Positions 47,936 to 57,522 are shown, counted from the first letter of the stretch. The stretch is DNA of 64,000 nt from Isoetes taiwanensis (GCA_021234155.1 JAJEKV010000013.1:3964028-4028027); one strand, 5' to 3'. Made by a program: numbers and translations. Notes: generated by a model not told the origin, from the letters alone.

Positions 47936-49908
47936 TTATTGTGAGAAAAGACTAGTGTTTAGGATGGTTATTGGGAGCCCTATTATGAAGTCAATACTTA
48001 TTACTTCCCATTTTGCATTTGGCACTGGCAATGGCTCTAACGCTCCTGGAATTCGAAGCTGTTCTGTCTTTGTCTGCTGACAGTAGGTTTTCATAAAACC
48101 TGAGTGGCCGGCTATTGGGCTATTGTGCATGTCATAGAGTATCAACTTCGTAACTTCAGATGACTCTAATACGCACAATTTATTCTTATAATACAATAGG
48201 TTACCTTCCTTCTTAAAATATTTGAAGGTCTCTCTTTCGTTTTTCGTTCTTACCTCCTTGGAAAGGCTTGCCCATGCTTCCTTAAAATCTCAATCCGTTG
48301 GCAACATTTCTTCAATGTTACTTGCCAAACTCACTGGTGAGTGTCGATATGGTATTCCAATGGACTCTCGTCGCCAAAGGGTGCTTTGAGAGCACGTCCG
48401 CAACCACGTTGAGCTTGCCTGGTTTGTACACGATATCAAAATCGTACTCCTCCAGGAACTCCATCCATCTTCGTTGCCTCATGAAATTGAGATGTTGTTG
48501 GGTGAAGACATACTGTAGACTCTGATGGTCCATATATAATTGGAACTTTCTTTCCAAAAGATAGTATCTCCATATTCTCAACGCTCTCACCACTGCTAGC
48601 AACTCCTGGTCATAGGCTGGTAGCGCATTTTGACATCGTTCATTTTCCTTGAATCATACGCTACAACCCTCTCCTCTTGCATCAAGACCGCTCCTGTTGC
48701 AATCTTGCTTGCATCGGTTGCCACCAACTTATCCGTCTCTGGATCTGGCAATGCTAAGACTGGGGCAGTCGTTAAAGCTTCCTTCAATGTCTCAAATGCG
48801 GCTTGGGCCTTCTTTTGCCGATGATTCGCCCAATCTTTTATCTTCTCTGCTTTGGTGAGGTCTGTCAGCGGTGCTGCTACATTGGCAAAGTTCCTGACGA
48901 ATTTTCTATAATAACCTGCTAAGTTGAGAAAGTTTCTCACTTCATGGATATTCTTCGATGCTAGCCAATCAATTACCGCTTCAATATTTGCAGGCTCGGT
49001 GGAAATCCCTTCTGCTGAAATTACATGCCAGTGGCAAAGTCACACTTAGATAACTTCGTATAAAGTTGATGCCTCCTCAACTTTTCAAGTACTTTCCTCA
49101 AGTGTTGGGCATGTTCCTCCAAGGACTTGCTATACACCAAAATGTCATCAAAGAAAACTATGATGAACGTATCCAGAAACTCACAAAAAATGTCGTTCAC
49201 GAGCCTCATGAATGTTGTAGGGGCGTTGGACAACCCGAATGGCATCACTGTAAACTCGTAGTGGCCATATCTCGTCCTGAATGCAGTCTTATGAATGTCT
49301 TCTTCCTTGATCCTGATATGATGGTAGCCTGACCTCAAGTCTATCTTGGAGAAGATCTTTGCACCTTGCGGCTGGTCCATCAAATCGTTTGATTGGGACA
49401 ACACATACTTGTTTTTGATGGTGTGCTTGTTCAATTGACAATAGTCAATGCACATTCTTAGACTTCTATCTTTCTTCTTGGCAAATAGGATCGGCGCCCC
49501 AAACGGAGGGACACTAGATCTTATAAATCCTAGGTCTAGCAGCTCCTATAGTTGCTTCTTCAATTCCATTAACTCCTAAGGTGACATTTTGTAAGGTGCT
49601 TTACTTGTGGGCTTAGTCCCTGGTTCAAGTGCTATTTCACACTCGACTCCCCTGTATGGTGGAAGTTACTTGATCTCATCTGGGAATATATCATGGAATT
49701 CCTTCACTAGCTTGGCTATTGGCTTCGAAAGCTTGTTCAATGCATTTGCCTCATTGTCTTCCTCTATTTTTGGCTTTTCAACCTTGAGCTTAAAGACGTA
49801 GGCCACTTGCTCCTTCTTTATGCATCTAAACAACTTCTTACTAGACATGCATTGCATGACTGGGGTGGCTTTTTTACCTGTTATCTCAATGACTTTGTCA
49901 TTTGGCAC
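47936..49908 (-). mobile_element. Ty3/gypsy pol fragment
   Basis: On the minus strand: a protease-RT linker (AKLVKEFHDIFPDEI), then RT with [56 protein letters not shown] and [16 protein letters not shown], whose catalytic FFDD replaces the usual YxDD. RNase H follows: LVATDASKIATGAVLMQE, FQLYMDHQSLQYVFTQQHLN and YKPGKLNVVADVLSKHP. An integrase zinc-binding remnant reads MHNSPIAGHSGFMKTYCQ. Stops lie at about 49,660, 49,578, 49,020 and 48,600. The integrase core after FIIGLP is lost and LTRs were not found. Confidence 0.92.
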
Positions 49909-50067
49909 CGTTAATGTCTATGATCAAGTGGTGAAAAGAAAAAGGGTTTACAATCTCAACGATCTTATCTAGAAGCGATCACTATAGAACTACATGAAAC
50001 ATGCATGATGCATGAAAGGAAAAACAAATACAAATGGTTAAATGCATTGATAATGCCAGAGCTGTAC

Positions 50068-50301
50068 CTTTGCTCTGGTGTTGATATGGCTCACTTCTGC
50101 GGCGACATCAAGAGTTCCAGCAATATCATATAAAGCTAACTCTGATACAAGAGGATTAAGCTTGATTAGCATTGACAGAGGCTATCCAATACCTCCAACA
50201 ACTCCAAGAATAGTGACTTTTCGATATGGCAGCTCTTTTTTGGGCGCAACTATTGTGAAACCCTTCTTCAAAGCCACAACTACCAATCTGCGTGCTGCCA
50301 T
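50068..50301 (-). pseudogene. NAD(P)-malate dehydrogenase first exon with a nonsense codon
   Basis: Starting at ATG 50,301 the minus strand reads MAARRLVVVALKKGF, PYRKVTILGVVGGIG, stop, [19 protein letters not shown] and [16 protein letters not shown], then a GTACAG donor. It matches organelle-type malate dehydrogenases ([20 protein letters not shown]...LYDIANTPGVAADVSHINT), including the Rossmann GxxGxxG. The stop at 50,182-50,184 is TAG exactly where the family has the invariant glutamine (CAG). Only this exon was found; substrate and catalytic residues would be in exons that are absent. The N-terminus could be an organelle-targeting segment. Confidence 0.85.
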
Positions 50302-50404
50302 AACTAATGATCAGATAGAGGAGCAGATCGGGCTCCTTAAATCTTTCAAACCTGAACAAAATACTGCTGCCTCTGCTATTTGAAGTGGAAGATTGGAGCT
50401 TCGT

Positions 50405-50590
50405 TCTGCCTTGCCAGTTAGCCCGTTTGAACATCCGCGATCGAAAATGCAGGTGACTGCCAATTTACAGGGAACAATAGGTTTGGCGCAGTTACCGGCA
50501 TATCCTAGGTATATTCCAGCATATACCTAGAATATTTCAGAAACCCACATAATTAATGATTTGCCCTCCTAGGGGCAACCCATAAGGATG
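50405..50590. repeat. Dispersed repeat with hairpin, copy 2 (partner at 43,540)
   Basis: It aligns to 43,540-43,735, including GCATATCCTAGG.ATATTC.AGCATATACCTAG and TTTGCCCTCCTAGGGGCAACCCA. It lies directly upstream (minus strand) of the malate dehydrogenase fragment. Confidence 0.8.
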
Positions 50591-50599
50591 AAGAGTGCA

Positions 50600-51560
50600 A
50601 TCCCTTTGAATGCTTCGGCTAATGTGTGATTTCAGTCGGCGGGCGGATGTCCATTTTACATTTAATATCTAGTAAACATATTTACGCAGCATTTTGATTT
50701 TCTAATGTTTCCCGTGTTGCAGAACTTGGTAGCTGCGCATGTTGACCGATGTAGTTTTGTTGATTTGTTTGAGGGGTTGCTGACATTACATACGATCCTT
50801 GTATGAGACTATCTGCGAAAGAAGCATTGGATCATCCTTTTTTTAACGAGTCTTATCAAACATGTTCAAGTTAAGAAAAGAATACCTTCAATGAGAATAA
50901 AGCAGCCGTGAAAGTATATTTGTACATAGCCTAGCTAACATGACCATCAGTCTTTAAAGGGAAGCATAAGCACCTTACCTACTAACAAACTCATACTTCT
51001 AGTTGAGATTAATATGCAGACCGGAGACAGAAGCCAGAAATTTTCCTGGCTCCCGTGAAGAAGCCCAGGAAGGGGCTCGGATAAACCTCCCTAACTGCGC
51101 CATTTCCACAAGCGCAGAAAAGGTAAGTGTTCTTCTGCTCCCTGTGGGATATTCAACCCTGCAAGATGCAGAATGCCGGATAAGTGATCTGCATGCAATA
51201 AGATGCAAGATGCCATGCGCAAGACACGTGGCAGACCAATACTAGTACAAAAGAGAGGGCCTCCATTGTGCATCGACCTCTGCTCTAGCTTTGATTTTGC
51301 CCGGGGGCTTCAACTACTATAAGGGTGATACGCCACGTGCGTTAATGGGGTCAGCAAAAAACCCTCTGTATATGCCTTGTCCAACCTTCTAAACGCCCCT
51401 TCCCGTATACATATTACACTGGATTTCCCCCCAGAAAACCCCCTAGCCAAGCCCCTATCCGTATTTATACATACGGTTTAGGGTAAAAAAAACCCACCCC
51501 TTTCACTCACATGGTATATATGCCTTAAACTATGTGACATCCCCGGGTGATTTTGATAAT
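50600..51560. other. Intergenic sequence before the glycine-rich gene
   Basis: No coding exon was recognised. A TATA-like GTATTTATACATACGG at about 51,460 and pyrimidine-rich sequence after it may belong to the promoter and leader of the gene at 51,568. Confidence 0.35.
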
Positions 51561-51567
51561 AGCGTTA

Positions 51568-51994
51568 ATGGTAGTTGTAAAAACAACTGCTCAGTTTGCT
51601 CCAAACAACTGCTCAGTTTGCTCCAATGCAGCCTCATGCTTTTGAAGAAGATCAATATCGAGGTGGAGGTGGATATGGTCCATATAGAGGTGGTGGTAGA
51701 TATGGTGGATATGGCAGAGGAGGCTATGGATATGGTCGACATCATGGTGGATACAGTGGCGGATATTACGGAGACGAGACTGAGGCTGCTGCGATGTTTG
51801 AAGCCGACCAGTATGGTGGACATGGTCTAGGTGGCTATGGTGGATATGGTCAAGGAAGAGGTGGTTATGGTGGTCGAGGTGGCTATGGTGGAGGATATGG
51901 TGGTCGAGGTGGCTATGGTGGAGGATATGGTAATCAAGGTGGATATGGTGGTCGAGGTGGCTATGGTGGATGGGGACGCGGTTGGTGGAGTTAG
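51568..51994 (+). CDS. Glycine-rich protein
   Basis: From about residue 15 the protein is built of GGYGG, RGGYGGRGGYGG and GGYGNQGGYGG units, as in plant glycine/tyrosine-rich proteins of cell wall or RNA-binding type. A short acidic spacer, GDETEAAAMFEADQY, splits it into two glycine-rich blocks, and it ends WGRGWWS. No RRM or signal peptide is seen. The ATG at 51,568 (MVVVKTTAQFAP) is followed by an exact 22-bp tandem duplication at about 51,582-51,625 that throws the frame off; the next in-frame ATG is at 51,626 (MQPHAFEEDQYRGG). Either the start has moved to 51,626 or the gene is damaged. Confidence 0.7.
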
Positions 51995-52265
51995 AAATAT
52001 TCGTATATATTTGGATTGAAAATAATAATATTGTCAATATTTGCAATTGCATTGATGCCAGTATACCTTAGTATGGAGACTGTGTATCATTGAAGGTTTT
52101 GTGGAAATGAATTAGAAATGTTCGTATATATTTGGGATTGGAAATAATAATATTGTCAATATTTGCAATTCCATTGATTCCAGTATACCCTAGTATGGAG
52201 ACTGTGTATTATGGAATATTTGCAATTCCATTGATTCCAGTATACCCTAGTATGGAGATTGTATA
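51991..52265. repeat. Tandem repeat in the 3' region of the glycine-rich gene
   Basis: TTAGAAAT.TTCGTATATATTTGG begins at 51,991 and 52,112, a period of about 121. A third, partial unit starts at about 52,212 with TATTTGCAATTCCATTGATT. The first copy includes the gene's stop codon, so the gene end and 3' UTR were duplicated. Confidence 0.85.
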
Positions 52266-52940
52266 TCGTGGAAGATTTAGTGGAAGTGGATGCTCAAATT
52301 TGAAGGCTACCCTTAATTTTCTTGTGACAGGCAAAAATAATTTATACCTTTCGCGTGACAGGAAGTCCTTCAAATTTAATCTTTCAAATGCAAGACAAAA
52401 ATTCCAAATGACATTATCTGAATCCTTCTTGTCCTTCCAAGGGGCAAGGATAAGATACAAGAAGGCATCATACTTGGGATGGAACATGAATTTATTATTT
52501 GTGGTAGATAAACCAACTGAAGACCTTATCTGTGTTGACTTTTTCATTTGCAGTAGATATGCCAACTGAAGTCCTCATCCATGGTTTGAGTCTCTAAATA
52601 GTTATCTTGGTGTTCCTTGGATAATGGCTTGAAAACAATTAATGAAAGCTCTAATGGTACAGGGTCTGTCAAATTATATAGATAAAGCAGTTCTTCAAGG
52701 CCATCAAATACAACTAGATCTCGCAAGTGCAACTTGATAGATTCAGCAAGCTTAGGAGGGATGATTGAGGACAAGTTGTTAGACAAAAAACACTCTTCGA
52801 ACTCGTTAAGTTCTTGACAATATAGTTAAAATAATAATAGTTTAAAGCTCAAAGTATAAGAGGGATCAAGCTGCTCGATTTCTTCTACAACAAAACAACA
52901 CAATAATGCAGAAAGGCTAAATGATGCTTTAAGTGGAAGA
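52266..52940 (-). other. Possible coding remnants, unrecognised
   Basis: Two minus-strand frames look protein-like: 52,544-52,806 (FLSNNLSSIIPPKLAESIK, VVFDGLEELLYLYNL) and 52,209-52,565 (FHPKYDAFLYLILAPWKDKK). They may be one decayed gene or a 3' continuation of the 53-57 kb gene. No family was recognised. Confidence 0.25.
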
Positions 52941-53197
52941 ACCATCATTCATTGAAATTGGATTTATGTCTGTTCCAAAAGCACGCCACCTTTGCATACC
53001 CTTTTCTCAATATAGTGTTGTGTTGTGTAACATGCTGTTTTGCATTGCTGCAAATTTTTGCATTGTAGTAGTGGGTGGTTTAACATTTTCTTGTTTTAGT
53101 GAGAAGAATGTGGTGTTTGATTAGCATTTGTAGATAACAACACATCAATATACACAGAACACTTTTTACATTGTATTCACTTGATATGAAGATTACA

Positions 53198-53837
53198 TCA
53201 TGGAGGGACTAGTCCTTTCTTTGTCAAATAACTCTCAAGATAGGGATCCATCTCCTTAGTCCGATCTAGTTCTGGATGCGTTTTGACAACATCTGATACT
53301 GTTTTACCAGCAACCAAGCCACTCATGATGGACGTGAATAGTACTAGAAATTCATCTGTTGAGTAATCTTGTGGAGTATAAGTTGGTGGATTTAGAGCCT
53401 GACCTTGATTATAAAAGCACTTAAGAGCATCATCATCTACTATTATGATGTCTTCTTTCTTTTGAATGCCAAGCTGATCCATCATAGTACCAAGATGTTT
53501 GACGAAGACCGGTTTGTCATCCGGATCTCTTGGATGTGGAAACTTTATACACTTACTTTGGTCCCAAATCGTCACAAAGTCTCGATTCATGCCTGGTAAC
53601 ACCCTAAGTACTTCATCAACATTTCTGCGTTCCATTGAGGACCAGATGGCAACTCGAAACAATCTAATCGCCTCATTCATCATATCTTCTAAGTGTGGAC
53701 GAGGATAGATCCACTTAGTATTCGATTCTAGAGGGACTTGCTCGAAGTCATCCCTATTAATAAGCTTCTTAGGAAACGTTTTACACAGGACACCATTCAG
53801 ATCGAAGACAATGATTTTGTCACAAGCAGGTGGAGCC
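53198..53837 (-). CDS. FCP1/NIF-type HAD phosphatase domain, last exon
   Basis: The exon follows a CAG acceptor (intron 53,838-53,946) and is open to its stop. It encodes a full FCP1-like domain: motif I IIVFDLNGVLC, then FRVAIWSSMERRNVDEVL (motif II serine), KPVFVKHLG (likely motif III lysine) and DIIIVDDDALKC (motif IV, DD). The C-terminus LDRTKEMDPYLESYLTKKG is shared with the relic at 4.4 kb. Enzymes of this family remove phosphate from Ser/Thr, classically on the RNA polymerase II tail. The usual DLDGT/V is DLNGV: the second aspartate, the general acid/base, is asparagine, so activity may be reduced or changed. It joins the upstream methyltransferase-like exon in phase (DER-APP), so it looks like the C-terminal domain of that protein. 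Confidence 0.85.
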
Positions 53838-53946
53838 CTGAACCATGGAAAACAAAGAGTTAGCCATGCAAACGTGGTCTGCAATACACGCCAAGCGCGT
53901 TTTATCCTTCATAAATAAGCTACATATCGCGCCTGGCGTGAATTAC
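53838..53946 (-). other. Intron with an inverted pair of GC-rich motifs
   Basis: The 109-bp intron has GTAATT at the donor and TTCAG at the acceptor and joins two coding exons in phase. It contains CGCGCCTGGCGT (53,928-53,939) and ACGCCAAGCGCG (53,888-53,899), reverse complements with one mismatch. They can fold into a 12-bp stem with a 28-base loop that brings the splice sites together. Confidence 0.8.
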
Positions 53947-55600
53947 CTTTCATCGTTGCCGTCATCCCCAGCAGTCGTAGCGTCTACTTCACTCCCCGGA
54001 TGCTTACTGTCAGAAGCATGAACTCCACGGTTTAGTTCGGATACGTTCTCTTCTATGAAAGCTACTACAGGGGTTTGATTCCTAACCTCAGTGGTTGCAT
54101 CTTAGCTTGCATGATCATCCTGGCTGGTATCAGGAACTACCGCAGTCGTACCCCCAAGCTGGATATTAGCTGGTGCAATGTTATCAAGCATGGACTTCAT
54201 ATTTTTCTCCACGGTCTCACGTTCCCGCGCTAGCATTTCGGCCTTCTCCTCGGGGGTTGCATTGCTTTTTGAACATTCTGGAGTTGCACTTGGAGGCTTT
54301 TGTGAACTAGTAGTCTGCTTCTGCCCTTTGTAAGGTACCAAAGCCAACGGGTTTTTATCTTTGACAGGACCCCAATCAGCCGTAGCTAGCACCTTTTCGA
54401 AAAACACTTCAAGGAAATCCCTGGACTGGTCATCGTTGACGAAACTTAAACATCTTCTTGATGTCTTCAGGGCCTCTCTACCAATATACCCTTCAACATG
54501 CAATTCACAACAAGTGGTATCAAGTGGTGCAAATGCCTCAACAAGATAGCTTGCCAGATTGATTGCAAACCCATGTTTATTCAAGGGCCCTTTTTTTTTT
54601 TTTGTCGGCAATTCAGAGTGATGTCTTTCCGGTAGAGGTTAGGAACATCAAATTCCTCGCTTTCATTTGCTTCATCCTCATCATCTGCTTTGTAGAAGAC
54701 ATTTTTCAAGTTGGGTTCATCCAAAAGAAAACACTGCCATGCACCTTTATCCGATGCCCCTTTGTTCTTAGCTACCTCATAGTAATTAGATCATCCGCAC
54801 AAGGGATATCATTATGAAGATTATACAAGCGCTTTTAAACTGCATCCTCATATCAGTATCCTTTGTCTCAAAGAGAAGAGAACCTTCCCTAACGACCTTT
54901 AGGCATTCCAAGTCGTATGAAGCCACCAAAGCATGCATATGAGGCTCTCCTGGGGGGCATATGATGACAATAGTAAAGAGCTTCTGAGTTGTTAAGCCTA
55001 TGCAGCTACTAAAAAAACTGTTGTACTCCTGTTGAGTCATCCCCTTCTCTCCTTTTGCAGTTCTGCTATCCAATACAAACAGAGAAATATTACGAGGGCC
55101 TATTGTTGTATCGGGTAGGAGATCTTTATAGCCAGTAGAGACCAGGTATTGGAGTGCAGGTAAGTCACCACCAACATCTTTTAGGACGACAACCTTTCTT
55201 CTCAGCTCAGCCATCACCTTATCTGATAGCTTTGCGGTGTGCTGTTGGTTCTTTGATTTCCTGTTTTGCAGAAATTCCTTCGACCAAAAGACGTATTTCT
55301 TGATGTCATCAGCAGACACGCCATACTTGTCCAACAATCAATGAAGGACATTTTGTCCTTAACTGAAGAAGCCTTCTTGTACAGAACTTCTTTGTTTATG
55401 CATTGATTTAACAACCAAATGATTTCATCATCTTGAAGGCCCTGTACTTTCCTCATCTCAGTAGTCTTGAGATCAAATATTGAAGTATCTTGAGGAGGCA
55501 CTATTCCCATTGGGTCCGGTAGCCGCTTTTCGAGCATAAGCATCCCGTAACTTCGTTCCACTTCGCCCGCACTTCATCCTTAGCGAAGACGATCTTGTAG
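53947..55600 (-). pseudogene. Region resembling a beta-class N6/N4 DNA methyltransferase
   Basis: Read 5' to 3' on the minus strand, pieces lie in three frames. One (55,330-55,600) has KIVFAKDEVRAKWNEV and DDEIIWLLNQCINKEVLYKK. The next (54,786-55,330) has ISLFVLDSRTAKGEKGMTQQ, TIVIICPPGEPHMHALVA and CLKVVREGSLLFETK. That order resembles methyltransferase motif IV (DPPY, here DSRT) followed by the beta-strand and VREG block. The last (53,947-54,775) has KKGPLNKHGFAINLASYLVEAF, then ELHVEGYIGREALKTSRRC and VNDDQSRDFL, resembling the C-terminal SAM-binding part (DLFAGSGxxGxAALxxGRxC). Motif order (IV before I) fits the beta class. Catalytic and SAM residues are not conserved. Breaks: shifts near 55,540 and 55,330, an A13 run at 54,591-54,603, and TAA near 54,102 after which the frame runs on to the FCP1 exon. 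Confidence 0.55.
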
Positions 55601-56313
55601 GCATCTGTGGGACCTCTCGAAGCCGCTTGCACGTCTCACCGCTTCCTCCCGTTTTTTTTCCTGTCTTTTTGCCCTTGGTTTCTTATCTTGGATGATAGTC
55701 CGAGCCAAGGTCTTTTCCAATGCCTTAAACTCCTCGGACTTCGTTCCTCCCCTTTTTTGTTTGCGGTGGGTCTTCCATATTCTATCCATTGGCGGGCATG
55801 ATGGAGTTGTTCCACGTAAAAGGGCTGCGTGTAAGGAAAGCATGTCACCAATATGAGCGGGGCATACAAAATTACCCGCTTTTAGATCAAGCAAACGGGA
55901 TAAAGCCAGCCGTGCTAATTCGCGTGGCGTGTATTCATGCCGACAATTCGCGGACGAATACACGCCCGGCGCCGAATTGGCAATGCAGCATTTTTTATCA
56001 CATTGAATTGCCAATTCGCGATGGCGTGTATTCGTCCGTATTGTCGATGCATGAATACGCCACGCCGGCGATTGGCAATGTATCGCTCGATCAAAATGCT
56101 TCAAAGCGTCATGAATGCCGAAGCATTTTGATCAAAGACATTGTTAATTCGCTGCGTGGCGTGTATTCATGCCGACAATACGCGGACGAATCTGGCAAAT
56201 AAATTGATAAAGATGAATACACTCGGCCAATTGGCATGCCTTGACACCGCCCTGGACCTAGTCTACTCTTCGTTATTCCTACTTGATATATCGACTCTAT
56301 TCCACCTAATATA
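55600..56313 (-). repeat. Intron-like stretch with an array of GC-rich motifs
   Basis: It begins with an AAAAG|GTTAGT donor-like site at 56,313. The 19-23 bp motif occurs at about 55,917-55,936, 55,956-55,978, 56,013-56,034, 56,053-56,073 and 56,146-56,168 in alternating orientations. The phrases TGCCGACAAT.CGCGGACGAAT and CATTTTGATC are also repeated or inverted. The remainder (55,600-55,880) has Lys/Arg-rich open frames with no recognised domain. Confidence 0.75.
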
Positions 56314-56847
56314 CTAACCTTTTATAAAGAAAGACTTCACCCATTTCGTTCAATGTTGCACTAATCTCACGCTTGGTCCTCTCAGTAGGGGTATGGGGGC
56401 TTAGAGACCGACACCTCCTGTGGTTGTAATGTAGCAGATACATTGTTTTTCCAGTTTGCTTAGCCTGGTTGGATAGGGATCGTTGTGCCTCAATAGAATG
56501 CTGTCCGTCAATAATAAGGAAGCATACATTAGGGTTCTCCAATGTTAGCTCCTCTAGTGTTGTCCACTGGAGTGGAGCATCCTTTTTCTTATCCCAAGGA
56601 AGCACGCCACCGGCATAGGAACTTGGCACGGATTCCTCACCATCGCCCTCAAGATTTCTCTAGCATGCTTTCGTGGTCATACCTCCCCGCTAACAAGACT
56701 TGACTTATGTGATCTCACCGGGCGGTCAACATGGATGGGATGTGTAAAAGATTGGCCAAGTGGGTAGTTGTCCAGATACTTGACTAGCCTACTCATTGCC
56801 TCCAAAGTTGCGATTTCTTTTTCGAGTCATTTTACGCCAAAATGCCA
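56314..56847 (-). pseudogene. ParB/DGQHR-like region
   Basis: The minus strand reads LEKEIATLEAMSRLVKYLDN and THPMHVDRPVRSHKSSLVSG, then after a TGA and a one-base shift SVPSSYAGGVLPWDKKKDA, WTTLEELTLENPNVCFLIID and GQHSIEAQRSLSNQAKQTG. The LIIDGQHSIEAQRSL block resembles the DGQHR / ParB-nuclease signature (I.DGQHR..A...L). In prokaryotes a ParB-like domain is often fused to an N6/N4 methyltransferase, the same order as here. The assignment rests on this motif and the neighbouring domain. Stops at 56,848 and 56,824 and near 56,690 are TGA codons. Confidence 0.5.
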
Positions 56848-57507
56848 TCAATGTTGGTATTTGGGATGTCCTTTCCTAAGTCCAGCAATTTTTCGTACAT
56901 CCCTGATATCATTTTGATGCTTCAACTCTTCCAAGTAGTAACTTGGAGAAGGTCCTCGCAAAGCTCTCCTCACTGCAGACACCCCTTCACTAATAGAAAC
57001 TGGAGTGAGGACAGTATTTTGAGGCCATCCATACTTGAAACATGACTCAGCACTCACGTCCTTCTTCATCAGACCATCTTTGAAAGCAGTTGCCCTGGCA
57101 TGTATAAATCTGACAAGATCTTTCTTGTGGTTCTTCACAACCTCCACTAAGAGTTGACAACATATGTCATCCTGCTCCTCACAAGTGATAAGAATACCTT
57201 GTTTCTTCATAAGATCAGTCTCTTTCTTCCTGGAGTGTAACACGAGATCCACCTTACCATTTGTTTTGCCTACATCAACATACCACTCCGCACTGTCATC
57301 CATCTTCTCCTCAGGGCATGGAGGATCTGTGTCTGCTCTGGTAATGGATCCGCTATCATCCATATCCATCGACAATGCATAGGATACTGCGTCCTCATTA
57401 GGCTTTCCCTTCTTCTGTGAGCTGGAGCTCGCTGGAGTATCTTCTGAGCCTCTTGCTTTCTTAGGAGGAGGTGTAGGAGCTACCAATCGGTTTTGTCTCT
57501 TCCTCCC
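56848..57507 (-). pseudogene. N-terminal exon of the methyltransferase/phosphatase-like gene
   Basis: After a TTTGCAG acceptor at 57,508-57,514 the frame opens as GRKRQNRLVAPTPPPKKARG, a likely nuclear localisation signal. A Ser/Lys-rich linker and acidic DMDDSGSI, DPPCPEEKMDDS follow. A folded-looking region reads EWYVDVGKTNGKVDLVLHSR, EEQDDICCQLLVEVVKNHKK and SISEGVSAVRRALRGPSPSY, of no known family. The frame meets TGA at 56,848, continues 7 codons, meets TGA again and runs on into the next region, so the stops are mutations rather than the gene end. The GC-rich motif lies at 57,523-57,542, just before the acceptor. Confidence 0.6.
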
Positions 57508-57522
57508 TGCAAACGAGGGTGC

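Noticed and set aside
51530..52052. His-rich and Ser/Thr-rich proteins on the minus strand
   Set aside because: They are antisense or shifted readings of the glycine-rich GGTGG repeats at 51.6-52.0 kb.
15000..57000. RNA editing (U-to-C) as the explanation of the nonsense codons
   Set aside because: Known only for organelle transcripts of some land plants; the relics also carry frameshifts and deletions, so mutational decay is simpler.
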